64,000 nucleotides of DNA from an uncultured Muribaculaceae bacterium (GTDB lineage Bacteria; Bacteroidota; Bacteroidia; Bacteroidales; Muribaculaceae). Shown one piece after another: positions 36,648 through 45,564 of the stretch. The notes beneath the pieces are model-generated. The model had not been told where the DNA came from. It ran no database searches and saw only the letters and a list, made by a program, of their open reading frames with translations. The stretch lies in NCBI GenBank assembly GCA_934555895.1, contig CAKTFH010000008.1, positions 7,968 to 71,967 on the forward strand. The letters run 5' to 3'. Each line of letters opens with the position of its first letter. The first letter of the stretch is position 1. A program made the translations under genes and the position numbers.

Positions 36648-37013
36648 ATGATACAGACCGAATCACGTTTAACCGTTGCCGACAACAGCGGTGCAAAAGA
36701 GGCGCTGTGCATCCATGTGCTCGGTGGCACCGGCCGCCGCTATGCGTCGGTGGGCGACATCATCGTAGTTTCAGTGAAGAGCGTCATCCCCTCTTCCGAT
36801 GTAAAGAAAGGTACTGTATCGAAGGCTGTGGTGGTGCGCACCAAGAAGGAAGTGCGCCGCCCCGACGGATCCTATATCCGCTTCGACGACAATGCCTGTG
36901 TGCTGCTTAACAACGCCGGTGAACTTCGCGGCACCCGCATCTTCGGCCCGGTTGCCCGCGAGCTCCGCGCCACCAACATGAAGATAGTGTCACTGGCACC
37001 CGAGGTGCTCTAA
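36648..37013 (+). CDS. rplN: 50S ribosomal protein L14
   Basis: A 121-residue protein at the subunit interface (bridges B5 and B8). [20 protein letters not shown] and [14 protein letters not shown] are signatures. Full length. Confidence 0.99.
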   Translation: MIQTESRLTVADNSGAKEALCIHVLGGTGRRYASVGDIIVVSVKSVIPSSDVKKGTVSKAVVVRTKKEVRRPDGSYIRFDDNACVLLNNAGELRGTRIFGPVARELRATNMKIVSLAPEVL

Positions 37014-37046
37014 TCGCTGACCAACAACTGTAAATCGACAACCCCA

Positions 37047-37367
37047 ATGAGCAAGCTTAATATCAAAAAGGGCGATACCGTTTACGTGCTCTCCGGTGAG
37101 GACAAGGGCCAGCAGGGCCGCGTCCTCTCGGTGCAGGCCGCCAAGCAGCGCGCCGTCGTAGAGGGTATCAACATCGTGTCGAAGAGCACGAAACCCACCG
37201 CAAAGCATCCCCAGGGCGGCATCGTCAAGATGGAAGCCCCCGTGCATATTTCCAATCTCGCCCTTATAGACCCCAAGACCGGCAAACCCACCCGTGTGGG
37301 CTACCGTGTGAACGAGAAAGGCGAGAAAGTACGTTACGCTAAAAAATCAGGAGAGGAGATCAAGTAA
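37047..37367 (+). CDS. rplX: 50S ribosomal protein L24
   Basis: A 106-residue assembly-initiator protein with a KOW motif at [20 protein letters not shown], plus [19 protein letters not shown]. Its stop codon overlaps the rplE start by one base (TAATG), so the two are translationally coupled. Confidence 0.98.
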   Translation: MSKLNIKKGDTVYVLSGEDKGQQGRVLSVQAAKQRAVVEGINIVSKSTKPTAKHPQGGIVKMEAPVHISNLALIDPKTGKPTRVGYRVNEKGEKVRYAKKSGEEIK

Positions 37368-37912
37368 TGAGCAGCACTAATCTTAAAAAGCAGTACGACG
37401 AGAAGATCGTGCCCGCCCTTACCAAAGAGTTCAGCTACACCACTCCCATGCAGGTGCCCCGCCTGAAGAAAATCGTGATCAACGAGGGCCTCGGCGAAGC
37501 CACCCAGGATAAGAAGGTCATCGAGACCGCCATCAACGAGCTCACTGCCATCACAGGCCAGAAAGCTGTGGCAACCCTTTCGAAGAAGGATATCTCGAAC
37601 TTCAAGGTGCGCAAGAAGATGCCTATCGGTGCACGCGTGACACTGCGCCGCGAGCGCATGTATGAGTTCCTGGAGCGTCTGATACGTGTGGCTCTGCCCC
37701 GTATACGCGACTTCAAGGGTATTGAAGGCAAGCTCGACGGCCGTGGCAACTATACCCTCGGCATCACCGAGCAGATCATCTTCCCCGAGATCAACATCGA
37801 CAACATCAGCAAGCTGATGGGCATGAACATCACCTTCGTGACCTCTGCCAATACCGATGAAGAAGGCTACGCACTGCTCAAGCAGTTCGGTCTGCCCTTC
37901 AAGAACAAATAA
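37367..37912 (+). CDS. rplE: 50S ribosomal protein L5
   Basis: A 181-residue protein that anchors 5S rRNA and contacts the P-site t[39 protein letters not shown] and [19 protein letters not shown] are diagnostic. It is followed at once by an intrinsic terminator, so it is the last gene of its transcription unit, which is unusual for a gene normally continuous with rpsN and rpsH. Confidence 0.99.
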   Translation: MSSTNLKKQYDEKIVPALTKEFSYTTPMQVPRLKKIVINEGLGEATQDKKVIETAINELTAITGQKAVATLSKKDISNFKVRKKMPIGARVTLRRERMYEFLERLIRVALPRIRDFKGIEGKLDGRGNYTLGITEQIIFPEINIDNISKLMGMNITFVTSANTDEEGYALLKQFGLPFKNK

Positions 37913-37928
37913 GAAAAACTTGGTTTAA

Positions 37929-37968
37929 CAACAGTTTGTGGTAAAATTAGCCACAGACTGTTGTTTTT
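37929..37968 (+). terminator. Intrinsic terminator inside the ribosomal cluster, after rplE
   Basis: A 13-bp stem, CAACAGTTTGTGG (37929-37941) with CCACAGACTGTTG (37951-37963), one G:U pair, is followed by TTTTT. It begins 17 bp after the rplE stop and should end or reduce transcription before rpsN. Confidence 0.85.
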
Positions 37969-37991
37969 CACATATTTTTTTCGCAACTTTG
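37961..37991 (+). promoter_or_regulatory. Internal promoter for the rpsN (spc) segment
   Basis: TTG (37961-37963), a 20-bp spacer and CAACTTTG (37984-37991) differ from the consensus by one base in the -7 box. The -33 element overlaps the end of the terminator stem, so termination and re-initiation are packed together. Confidence 0.6.
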
Positions 37992-38239
37992 CACTCTGAA
38001 AATCAAACCTTAAGCTCCGGATTGCCATCCGGGAGCCAGCAGGGATGATTTCAGGCGTTGGCAAGCGGCTGCAAGCCGCTGACGCTCAGCGATATGGCAT
38101 TCTGATGCATGTGGCCCGCCCACGGTCTGCCATCCCCGTTCGGAAAAGGGGATGCCGCAAGCCGTCGCGAGCTTTTGCGGCAAAGGATGCTGCGAAAGAA
38201 ACGTAAGTGGAAAAAGTATTTCACCCTTTAAATAATAAA
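37992..38239 (+). promoter_or_regulatory. Structured 5' leader of rpsN with four hairpins
   Basis: A leader of about 240 nt carries stems GCTCCGGA/TCCGGGAGC (38014-38036, one bulge), AGCGGCT/AGCCGCT (38064-38080), CATCCCC/GGGGATG (38131-38154) and GCCGCAA/TTGCGGC (38154-38181). No reading frame is credible. Its place in front of rpsN-rpsH suggests feedback control by a ribosomal protein; in E. coli S8 binds the spc mRNA. This is inferred. Confidence 0.5.
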
Positions 38240-38509
38240 ATGGCAAAAGAATCAATGAAAGCCCGCGAGGTGAAGCGTGCGAAGCTTGTAGCCAAATATG
38301 CCGCCAAGAAAGCTGCCCTCAAGGCAGCCGGCGACTATGAAGGCCTTCAGGCTCTGCCGAAGAACGCATCTTCGGTGCGCCTGCACAACCGCTGCTCCAT
38401 CACAGGCCGTCCCAAAGGCTACATGCGCCAGTTCGGCATCTCGCGTATCCAGTTCCGTGAGATGGCATCGGCCGGTCTCATCCCCGGTGTGAAGAAAGCC
38501 AGCTGGTAA
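38240..38509 (+). CDS. rpsN: 30S ribosomal protein S14, zinc-free long form
   Basis: An 89-residue S14. The start at 38240 ([13 protein letters not shown]) gives the usual length of the long form. The CxxC pairs of the short zinc-binding type are absent; only one cysteine occurs, in [19 protein letters not shown]. It is the first gene after the internal promoter and leader, and another long gap separates it from rpsH. Confidence 0.98.
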   Translation: MAKESMKAREVKRAKLVAKYAAKKAALKAAGDYEGLQALPKNASSVRLHNRCSITGRPKGYMRQFGISRIQFREMASAGLIPGVKKASW

Positions 38510-38903
38510 TCGGCCGGCGGCACATCACCGCGTCCTGAAGTCAGGTAAAGACGAAAGGACGACAGAGCACGACAAAGCAGTCGTCAGGTCTCCGTCAAGG
38601 AGCCTGCGATGCAACTCCTGAATCACACTCCTCAGGGCCGCGCAGGCAGGAGTTCAGGCCAATGGCACAGCGCCACAGGCAGAGCAGCGGACAGGACCAC
38701 CGGGTAAGCCCAATTCTGCGGGACCCCCCGGACGGAAACCGTGCCCGGCTCCGAACACCGGCAACGCAGGCAGCCGCCCCGACCATAAGCCGGCCGCCAC
38801 ACCAAAGTATTAAATATTGTTGGGAACACATTCCCTTCCGGACCATCGGCCGAGACCGCCCCGGGCCACTGTTCCCAATCAATTTAAATCACATCAAACA
38901 ACA
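38510..38903 (+). promoter_or_regulatory. 394-bp hairpin-rich gap between rpsN and rpsH
   Basis: No credible gene. A long-range 9-bp inverted repeat, TTGGGAACA (38820-38828) with TGTTCCCAA (38870-38878), lies just before rpsH, and an earlier pair AACTCCT/AGGAGTT lies in 38600-38655. No terminator or consensus promoter was recognised, so rpsH is probably transcribed through it. It could be an S8-type autoregulatory site. Confidence 0.45.
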
Positions 38904-39302
38904 ATGACTGATCCAATAGCAGATTATCTGACAAGATTGAGGAATGCCATCAAAGCCAACCACCGCGTGGTGGAGATTCCCGCCTCAAACTTGAAGAAGG
39001 AAATCACCAAGATTCTCTTCGAGCAGGGCTATATCCTTAACTACAAGTTCGTGGAGGACGACACCCCCTCCGGAGCCATCAAGGTAGCTCTGAAATATGA
39101 CCCCGTGGACCGCGTGAACGCCATCAAGGGCCTCAAGCGTGTGTCGCGCCCCGGTCTGCGCCAGTATACTGGCTACAAGAATATGCCCCGAGTGTTGAAC
39201 GGCTTAGGCATCGCTATCCTTTCCACTTCAAAAGGCGTCATGACCAACAAGAAGGCGTCGGAGCTGAAGATTGGCGGCGAAGTGCTGTGCTACGTATATT
39301 AA
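38904..39302 (+). CDS. rpsH: 30S ribosomal protein S8
   Basis: A 132-residue central-domain assembly protein, and the repressor of the spc operon in E. coli. The start at 38904 (MTDPIADYLTRLRNAIKAN) matches the family; an in-frame upstream ATG at 38817 would add residues unlike any S8. The C-terminus ILSTSKGVMTNKKASE is typical. Confidence 0.98.
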   Translation: MTDPIADYLTRLRNAIKANHRVVEIPASNLKKEITKILFEQGYILNYKFVEDDTPSGAIKVALKYDPVDRVNAIKGLKRVSRPGLRQYTGYKNMPRVLNGLGIAILSTSKGVMTNKKASELKIGGEVLCYVY

Positions 39303-39326
39303 TCTTAAATAGGAGGAACAAGCAAT

Positions 39327-39884
39327 ATGTCAAGAATAGGTAAAGCTCCCATTGAGATTCCCGCAGGCGTGGAGGTTAAAGTCGACGCCAACAACGTAGT
39401 GACAGTGAAAGGCCCCAAAGGCACACTCACTCAGGCAGTGAACCCCGAGTTCGAAATCAAGCAGGAGGGCAACCATCTTATGATTGTCCGTCCGACCGAC
39501 GACCGCGAGCATCGTGCGCAGCACGGTCTCTACCGCGCCCTTGTCCACAACATGGTGGTGGGTGTGAGCACCGGTTATCGTAAAGAAATGGAATTGGTAG
39601 GTGTGGGCTACCGCGTATCAGCCACAGGCCAGGTGCTTGAGCTGTCGCTCGGTTTCTCGCATGCCATATATATCAAGCTTCCTGCCGAGATAAAGGTAGA
39701 AGCAAAGAGCGAGCGTAACAAGAACCCGCTTATCATCCTCGAGAGCGACGACAAGCAGCTCCTGGGTCAGGTGTGCGCCAAGATCCGTTCGCTCCGCAAG
39801 CCCGAACCTTACAAGGGCAAGGGTATCAAGTTCGTCGGCGAAGTAATCCGCCGCAAGTCTGGTAAAACGGCAGGTGCCAAATAA
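39327..39884 (+). CDS. rplF: 50S ribosomal protein L6
   Basis: A 185-residue protein near the GTPase-associated region. MSRIGKAPIEIPAGVEV, GVGYRVSATGQVLELSLGFSH and the C-terminal KPEPYKGKGIKFVGEVIRRK are diagnostic. AGGAGG about 12 bp before the ATG is one of the rare Shine-Dalgarno-like sites here. Confidence 0.99.
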   Translation: MSRIGKAPIEIPAGVEVKVDANNVVTVKGPKGTLTQAVNPEFEIKQEGNHLMIVRPTDDREHRAQHGLYRALVHNMVVGVSTGYRKEMELVGVGYRVSATGQVLELSLGFSHAIYIKLPAEIKVEAKSERNKNPLIILESDDKQLLGQVCAKIRSLRKPEPYKGKGIKFVGEVIRRKSGKTAGAK

Positions 39885-39897
39885 AAAGTAAACTACT

Positions 39898-40239
39898 ATG
39901 ATCTCAAAGCAAGATAGAAGAAATAAGATCAAGACGCGCATCCGCGGCAAAGTTTCCGGCACCGCACAGCGTCCCCGCATGAGCGTTTTCCGCAGCAACA
40001 AGCAGATCTACGTGCAGTTGGTTGACGATGCCGAGGGCAAGACCCTCGCATGCGCATCCTCCAAGGGTATCGAGGAGGGCAATAAGACCGAGATTGCCGC
40101 CAAGGTAGGCAAGGCCATCGCCGAGAAGGCTCTGGCAGCCGGCGTTACCGAAGTGGTTTTCGACCGCAACGGCTATCTTTTCCACGGACGTGTAAAATCG
40201 TTGGCTGACGCAGCTCGCGAAGGCGGACTTAAATTCTGA
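39898..40239 (+). CDS. rplR: 50S ribosomal protein L18
   Basis: A 113-residue 5S rRNA-binding protein with [20 protein letters not shown] and [26 protein letters not shown], both typical. It is 13 bp after rplF and 8 bp before rpsE. Confidence 0.98.
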   Translation: MISKQDRRNKIKTRIRGKVSGTAQRPRMSVFRSNKQIYVQLVDDAEGKTLACASSKGIEEGNKTEIAAKVGKAIAEKALAAGVTEVVFDRNGYLFHGRVKSLADAAREGGLKF

Positions 40240-40247
40240 AAACAACA

Positions 40248-40766
40248 ATGGCAAATAAGAATAACAGAGTAAAATCAACTAACGACATAGAGTTGAAGGA
40301 CCGTCTGGTGGCCATCAACCGCGTTACGAAGGTTACCAAAGGCGGCCGCACGTTCACATTCGCAGCTATCGTGGTTGTCGGCGACGGCAACGGCATCGTA
40401 GGCTGGGGACTTGGCAAGGCCAACGAGGTCACAGCCGCCATCGCCAAAGGCGTGGAGGCAGCCAAGAAGAACCTCATCCGCGTGCCCATCAACAAAGGCA
40501 CCATCCCCCACGAGCAGATAGCCAAGTTCGGTGGCTCGCGTGTGCTTCTCAAGCCCGCTTCCCACGGTACCGGTGTTAAAGCCGGCGGCGCTATGCGTGC
40601 CGTGCTCGAGAGCGTGGGCATCACCGATGTGCTTGCCAAGAGCAAGGGCTCGTCGAACCCCCACAACCTCGTCAAGGCCACTATCGCCGCTCTTGGCGAA
40701 ATGCGTTCGCCCGCTCAGATAGCACAGAACCGCGGCGTTTCGGTAAGCCAGGTGTTCAACGGCTGA
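40248..40766 (+). CDS. rpsE: 30S ribosomal protein S5
   Basis: A 172-residue protein at the mRNA entry channel, important for decoding accuracy. The double-stranded-RNA-binding domain [19 protein letters not shown] and [19 protein letters not shown] are present, as is [19 protein letters not shown]. Full length. Confidence 0.99.
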   Translation: MANKNNRVKSTNDIELKDRLVAINRVTKVTKGGRTFTFAAIVVVGDGNGIVGWGLGKANEVTAAIAKGVEAAKKNLIRVPINKGTIPHEQIAKFGGSRVLLKPASHGTGVKAGGAMRAVLESVGITDVLAKSKGSSNPHNLVKATIAALGEMRSPAQIAQNRGVSVSQVFNG

Positions 40767-40793
40767 AAAGCCCTTTAAAATCAGATTCTGACA

Positions 40794-40973
40794 ATGGCAC
40801 AGATAAAAATCAAACAGATAAAAAGCCGCATCGGCGCCCCCGAAGTGCAGAAGCGCACACTCGACGCCCTCGGCCTCAGGAAAATGAACCACACCGTGGT
40901 GAAAGAAGACACCCCCTCCGTGCTCGGCATGGTGAATCGCGTGCACCATCTGGTAGAGGTAACTAAGGCCTGA
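40794..40973 (+). CDS. rpmD: 50S ribosomal protein L30
   Basis: A 59-residue protein, short enough to be missed by common length cut-offs. It begins MAQIKIKQIKSRIGAPEVQK and contains LRKMNHTVVKEDTPSVLGMV, matching bacterial L30 throughout. It stands in its normal place, 27 bp after rpsE. Confidence 0.96.
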   Translation: MAQIKIKQIKSRIGAPEVQKRTLDALGLRKMNHTVVKEDTPSVLGMVNRVHHLVEVTKA

Positions 40974-40998
40974 GACAGCCTCCCTAGCCGCCCAAGGC

Positions 40999-41024
40999 CA
41001 TGGCCCGTTGGGGCTGCGGCCATG
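40999..41024 (+). promoter_or_regulatory. Hairpin between rpmD and rplO
   Basis: CATGGCC (40999-41005) pairs with GGCCATG (41018-41024) in the 114-bp gap. No T run follows, so it is not a typical terminator; function unknown. Confidence 0.35.
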
Positions 41025-41087
41025 TAAGCGGCGGCAAGAGATAAATAACATATTTCTAAACAGCAATCAGAAAAATCTATCATAATT

Positions 41088-41537
41088 ATGGATTTAAGTA
41101 ATCTGAAACCCGCAGCAGGAAGCACACACCGCGAGACCCGTATAGGTCGCGGTCCCGGCTCGGGCAAGGGCGGCACATCCACCCGCGGTCACAAGGGTGC
41201 CAAGTCGCGCTCCGGCTACAGCCGCAAAATCGGTTTCGAAGGCGGCCAGATGCCTCTCCAGCGTCGTCTGCCCAAGTTTGGCTTCAAGAATTTCAACCGT
41301 GTAGAGTATAAGGTAGTGAACCTCGATGCCATCCAGGCCCTCGCAGAAGCCCAGAAGCTCGAGAAGATAGGCCTTGCAGAGCTCCGCCAGTTCGGCCTTG
41401 TAGGCAAGAACGATCTGGTGAAGATACTCGGCAACGGCGCTCTCACAGCCAAGCTCGAGGTTGAGGCCAACGCATTCTCCGCAACTGCCGAAAAAGCCAT
41501 TGTTGAGGCCGGCGGTTCCATCAACAAAGTAAAGTAA
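41088..41537 (+). CDS. rplO: 50S ribosomal protein L15
   Basis: A 149-residue assembly protein. MDLSNLKPAAGSTHRETRIG, GRGPGSGKGGTSTRGHKGAKSR and GGQMPLQRRLPKFGF are the expected glycine- and arginine-rich signatures. secY starts 4 bp downstream. Confidence 0.99.
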   Translation: MDLSNLKPAAGSTHRETRIGRGPGSGKGGTSTRGHKGAKSRSGYSRKIGFEGGQMPLQRRLPKFGFKNFNRVEYKVVNLDAIQALAEAQKLEKIGLAELRQFGLVGKNDLVKILGNGALTAKLEVEANAFSATAEKAIVEAGGSINKVK

Positions 41538-41541
41538 TTCA

Positions 41542-42891
41542 ATGAAATTCATCCAAACCTTAAAAAACATCTGGACGATTGAGGAGCTGCGCCAGCGCCT
41601 GACCATCACCGTCCTGTTGGTGCTCGTCTACCGTCTGGGCTGCTATGTGGTGCTCCCCGGCATCAATCCCAACGACCTCGACGCACTCACAAGCTTCACC
41701 AACAAGAGCGGCCTGATGCAGCTTCTGGATATGTTCTCGGGAGGTGCATTCTCTCAGGCCTCCATCTTCGCACTTGGTATCATGCCCTACATCACGGCAT
41801 CGATTGTGATACAGCTTGCGGGCATGGTGCTGCCTTCATTCCAGAAGATGCAGCGCGAGGGCGAGAGCGGCCGTCAGAAGTTGAACCAGTACACACGCTA
41901 CCTTACAGTGCTGATACTTCTGGTTCAGGGTCCCGCTTATCTTTACAACCTGCGCGCTCAGGTGGTGAATGCCGGCGGAACCGTTGAGATGGGTTTCTGG
42001 ACAGTGGTATATCTCACCATCATCCTGGCCGCCGGTTCCATGTTCATCATGTGGCTCGGCGAGCGCATCACCGACCGCGGTATCGGCAACGGTATCTCAT
42101 TCATCATCCTCGTGGGCATCATCGCCCGCCTGCCGGTGGCTCTGTTCTATGAGTTCACCTCGCGTCTGCCGGGAAGCACCGGCAGCGAGGGCGGCCTGAT
42201 CATGTTCATCGTGGAGGTAGTGCTCCTGTTCGCTGTCACCATCGGTGCGGTGCTTCTGGTGCAGGGCACCCGCAAGGTGCCTGTGCAGTATGCCAAGCGC
42301 ATAGTGGGCAACAAGCAGTACGGCGGTGCCCGCCAGTATATCCCCCTGAAGGTGAATGCAGCCGGCGTGATGCCTATCATCTTCGCACAGGCAATCATGT
42401 TTATCCCTATCACCCTTGCCGGATTCGGCTCGGCTGAGGGAGGCACGGGCTTCTTCGCTACATTCTCCGACATCAACGGATTCTGGTACAACTTCGTGTA
42501 CTTCATTCTCATCGTGCTCTTCACTTACTTCTATACCGCCATTACAGTGCGCCCCACCCAGATGGCAGAGGAAATGAAGCGCAACAACGGCTTCATCCCC
42601 GGTGTGAAACCCGGTAAGAAAACTGCCGAGTATCTTGATTCGATCATGAGCCGCATCACACTGCCGGGTTCTATCTTCCTTGGCATCGTGGCCATTCTGC
42701 CCGCTTTCGCGCGCCTGTTCGGCATCAGCCAGAACTTTGCCCAGTTCTTCGGCGGCACATCGCTGCTGATTATGGTGGGTGTGGTGCTCGATACCCTGCA
42801 GCAGATCGAGTCGCACCTGATGATGCACCACTACGACGGTCTGATGAAGGAAGGCAAAATCAAGGGCCGTACCACAGGCAGCGCCTATTGA
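41542..42891 (+). CDS. secY: Preprotein translocase subunit SecY
   Basis: A 449-residue inner membrane channel protein with ten predicted transmembrane helices. The plug region near LMQLLDMFSGGAFSQASIFALG, the conserved GERITDRGIGNGISFIILVGI and the cytoplasmic loop VKPGKKTAEYLDSIMSRIT are visible. With SecE and SecG it exports the many secreted enzymes in this window. Its place after rplO is universal in bacteria. Confidence 0.99.
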   Translation: MKFIQTLKNIWTIEELRQRLTITVLLVLVYRLGCYVVLPGINPNDLDALTSFTNKSGLMQLLDMFSGGAFSQASIFALGIMPYITASIVIQLAGMVLPSFQKMQREGESGRQKLNQYTRYLTVLILLVQGPAYLYNLRAQVVNAGGTVEMGFWTVVYLTIILAAGSMFIMWLGERITDRGIGNGISFIILVGIIARLPVALFYEFTSRLPGSTGSEGGLIMFIVEVVLLFAVTIGAVLLVQGTRKVPVQYAKRIVGNKQYGGARQYIPLKVNAAGVMPIIFAQAIMFIPITLAGFGSAEGGTGFFATFSDINGFWYNFVYFILIVLFTYFYTAITVRPTQMAEEMKRNNGFIPGVKPGKKTAEYLDSIMSRITLPGSIFLGIVAILPAFARLFGISQNFAQFFGGTSLLIMVGVVLDTLQQIESHLMMHHYDGLMKEGKIKGRTTGSAY

Positions 42892-43112
42892 TTCCAGCCG
42901 GAATAACCGTCACACCCTATGAATCCCAGACCCGGGCCCTCTCATCGCTGAGTGCGACGCCCGGACAAAGCTCCTGCAGCATGTGTGGGGAGGCATATGA
43001 AATGTCTCCCCGCCCGTGCGGAGGAGAAAATCTCCACCCCGCGGACCGCGCAAGCATACAACGGGAATGGAGGACTGTAAAACGACAACAATTTTCCACA
43101 TTTCATCAGCAG

Positions 43113-43895
43113 ATGATATACCTAAAGACACCGGAAGAAATTGAACAGATGGCCGCTGCATGCGACCTTACGAGCCGCACCCTCGGCGAGATGGCCAAAT
43201 GGGTGAAGCCCGGTGTCACCACTCACCGTATCGATTCGGTGGCAAAAGAGTTCATCTTCGACAACGGCGGCCGCCCCTCATGTCTTGGCTATGGCGGATT
43301 CCCAGGCGCCGTGTGCATGGAGGTGAACGAGGTAGTGGTGCATGGATTTCCTTCGCAGTACACACTCAAGGAGGGCGATATAATCGGCCTCGATGTTGTG
43401 GTGGAGTTGAACGGCTTCAATGGCGACATGTGCTATACATTTCCTGTCGGCGAAGTCGACGAAAAGACTCTGGCGCTGATGCGTACCACCAAGGAGAGCC
43501 TTTACAAAGGCATCGATGCATGTCGCGAGGGATCGCGCATAGGCGACATCGCAAATGCCATCCAGACTTACGTGGAACACCGCGGATATACCGTAGTACG
43601 CGAGATGTGTGGACACGGCATAGGCAAGCGCATGCATGAAGACCCCGAGGTGCCCAACTATGGGCGTCGTGGCACAGGTCCGGTGATTAAAAACGGTCTC
43701 TGCATCGCCATCGAGCCTATGATAAACCTCGGAAGCCGCAACATTGTGATAGAGCGCGACGGCTGGACATGCCGCACACGCGATCGCAAGCCTTCGGCGC
43801 ACTATGAGCACACAGTGGCTGTGCTCGGCGGGGAGACCCGCATCCTCACCACCTTCGATTATGTGAAGGAGGTGATCGGCGACCAGTATATCTGA
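43113..43895 (+). CDS. map: Type I methionine aminopeptidase
   Basis: A 260-residue metalloenzyme that removes the initiator methionine. The metal ligands lie in DVVVELNGFNGDMCYTFPVG (two aspartates), GHGIGKRMHEDPEVPN, AIEPMI and YEHTVAVLGGE. The start at 43113 (MIYLKTPEEIEQM) is chosen because the 75 residues upstream in frame are unrelated to the family. The 221-bp gap after secY contains a GGGGAG/CTCCCC hairpin (42987-43011). No adk gene lies between secY and map, unlike many Gram-positive clusters. Confidence 0.97.
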   Translation: MIYLKTPEEIEQMAAACDLTSRTLGEMAKWVKPGVTTHRIDSVAKEFIFDNGGRPSCLGYGGFPGAVCMEVNEVVVHGFPSQYTLKEGDIIGLDVVVELNGFNGDMCYTFPVGEVDEKTLALMRTTKESLYKGIDACREGSRIGDIANAIQTYVEHRGYTVVREMCGHGIGKRMHEDPEVPNYGRRGTGPVIKNGLCIAIEPMINLGSRNIVIERDGWTCRTRDRKPSAHYEHTVAVLGGETRILTTFDYVKEVIGDQYI

Positions 43896-44006
43896 CAATT
43901 CGCCTCACTTACGCGGACGACGCTTTATAAGCCGCTTCCGCAACCGGCGCCGGGAACCCGGTGTCGCTTCCCACAGGAAACTACACAGATACACTAAATA
44001 ATCTAT

Positions 44007-44225
44007 ATGGCAAAACAATCGGCAATCGAACAGGACGGCACCATAGTGGAGGCTCTGAGCAACGCAATGTTCCGCGTGGAGCTCGAGAACGGCCACGAAA
44101 TCACCGCACACATCTCCGGAAAAATGCGCATGCATTACATCAAGATTCTTCCCGGCGACAAAGTGAAGGTGGAAATGTCGCCCTACGACCTCTCCAAAGG
44201 CCGTATCGCATTCCGCTACAAATAA
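44007..44225 (+). CDS. infA: Translation initiation factor IF-1
   Basis: A 72-residue OB-fold factor that occupies the ribosomal A site during initiation. [40 protein letters not shown] and [15 protein letters not shown] are diagnostic. Confidence 0.99.
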   Translation: MAKQSAIEQDGTIVEALSNAMFRVELENGHEITAHISGKMRMHYIKILPGDKVKVEMSPYDLSKGRIAFRYK

Positions 44226-44268
44226 TCACCTCATAAAAAATAACCCCAACTTTTTTCACGACATCCTC

Positions 44269-44385
44269 ATGAAAGTAAGAGCATCAATCAAGAAGCGCAC
44301 TCCCGAGGACAAAATAGTCCGTCGCAAGGGCCGCCTCTACGTGATCAACAAGAAAAATCCTAAAAACAAACAGCGTCAGGGATAA
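44269..44385 (+). CDS. rpmJ: 50S ribosomal protein L36, zinc-free form
   Basis: A 38-residue protein, easily missed because of its size. It begins [20 protein letters not shown] and ends NPKNKQRQG. The zinc ligands (CxxC, Cys, His) of the common form are absent: TPED replaces the first CxxC-containing stretch. Like the S14 of this cluster it is a zinc-independent version. It lies 43 bp after infA. Confidence 0.95.
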   Translation: MKVRASIKKRTPEDKIVRRKGRLYVINKKNPKNKQRQG

Positions 44386-44463
44386 CACCCCCTTGATAAC
44401 CTGAAATCGGCCATCCCCACACAGGATATTGACCTCCGGGCCAATGGGGCGGTGGGCCAGGAT

Positions 44464-44494
44464 TTTCAGGATTCAGGAAAATTTGTTATTTTTG
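44464..44494 (+). promoter_or_regulatory. Internal promoter of the alpha segment (rpsM-rplQ)
   Basis: TATTTTTG (44487-44494) matches TAnnTTTG; TTTC (44464-44467), 19 bp upstream, is a one-mismatch -33 element. The ATG of rpsM is 32 bp downstream. Confidence 0.65.
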
Positions 44495-44526
44495 CACCCC
44501 AAAACAAGTGATATAAACCGTATTAT

Positions 44527-44907
44527 ATGGCAGTAAGAATCGTGGGAGTTGACCTCCCCCAGAACAAACGAGGCGAAATAGCCTTGACTTATATCTTCGG
44601 CATCGGCCGGAGCGCCGCAAAGACCATCCTGGAGAAAGCCGGCGTGGATGTGAACATCAAGGTTCAGGACTGGACCGACGCACAGGCCGCGAAGGTTCGT
44701 GAAGTTATCCAGGAGAACTATAAGGTAGAGGGCGACCTCCGCAGCGAGATCCAGCTCAACATCAAACGCCTGATGGACATCGGTTGCTACCGCGGCATCC
44801 GTCACCGCAACGGCCTGCCCGTGCGCGGCCAGAGCACCAAGAACAATGCCCGTACCCGCAAGGGTCGCAAGAAGACCGTGGCCAACAAGAAGAAGGCTAC
44901 CAAGTAA
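44527..44907 (+). CDS. rpsM: 30S ribosomal protein S13
   Basis: A 126-residue protein of the 30S head making subunit bridges. [35 protein letters not shown] and [20 protein letters not shown] are typical. It heads the alpha segment behind its own promoter. Confidence 0.99.
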   Translation: MAVRIVGVDLPQNKRGEIALTYIFGIGRSAAKTILEKAGVDVNIKVQDWTDAQAAKVREVIQENYKVEGDLRSEIQLNIKRLMDIGCYRGIRHRNGLPVRGQSTKNNARTRKGRKKTVANKKKATK

Positions 44908-44942
44908 TCAGGCATAAGATTTAACAGCATTTAAAAAGCATT

Positions 44943-45332
44943 ATGGCAAAGAAAACAGTTGCAGCTAAAAAGAGAAACGTAAAAGTTGACGCAGCAGGCC
45001 AGCTCCATGTTCACTCCTCCTTCAACAATATCATTGTATGTCTGGCCAACAGCGAGGGTCAGGTGATTTCCTGGTCTAGCGCAGGCAAGATGGGCTTCCG
45101 TGGCTCGAAGAAGAACACTCCCTATGCAGCCCAGATGGCAGCTCAGGATTGCGGAAAAGTGGCATATGACCTCGGCCTCCGTAAAGTGAAGGCATATGTA
45201 AAGGGTCCGGGCAACGGCCGTGAGTCGGCTATCCGCACCGTGCACGGCATGGGCATTGAGGTAAGCGAAATCATCGATGTGACTCCGCTTCCGCACAACG
45301 GTTGCCGTCCTCCCAAGCGCCGCCGCTGCTGA
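44943..45332 (+). CDS. rpsK: 30S ribosomal protein S11
   Basis: A 129-residue platform protein at the mRNA exit. [37 protein letters not shown] and [18 protein letters not shown] are diagnostic. The next gene is 232 bp away; the gap contains a CCCTG/CAGGG hairpin near 45417-45430 and no supported gene. Confidence 0.99.
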   Translation: MAKKTVAAKKRNVKVDAAGQLHVHSSFNNIIVCLANSEGQVISWSSAGKMGFRGSKKNTPYAAQMAAQDCGKVAYDLGLRKVKAYVKGPGNGRESAIRTVHGMGIEVSEIIDVTPLPHNGCRPPKRRRC

Positions 45333-45564
45333 TACCGTATTCACGCATTCAGCATAGAGTCAACACCAACTTTCAGATGTTCCGCACCGGTCTCTCGGGC
45401 CGCCGCATCAGCACCCTGCACACAGGGCGCGGGCGCAGGAGAGAAACCACAGGATTCAGGGAGCCGCAGAAGGCTTTCACCCCGGCATATGAGGTGATAA
45501 TCGCCGGTACAATCCTCAATATGGCGCGGCAACAACAAAATCTTTTTAAACCTTAGAAAGAAAA

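Noticed and set aside
45302..45556. An 84-residue plus-strand frame between rpsK and rpsD
   Set aside because: It begins inside rpsK in another frame and its sequence is basic and compositionally random; no homologue recognised.
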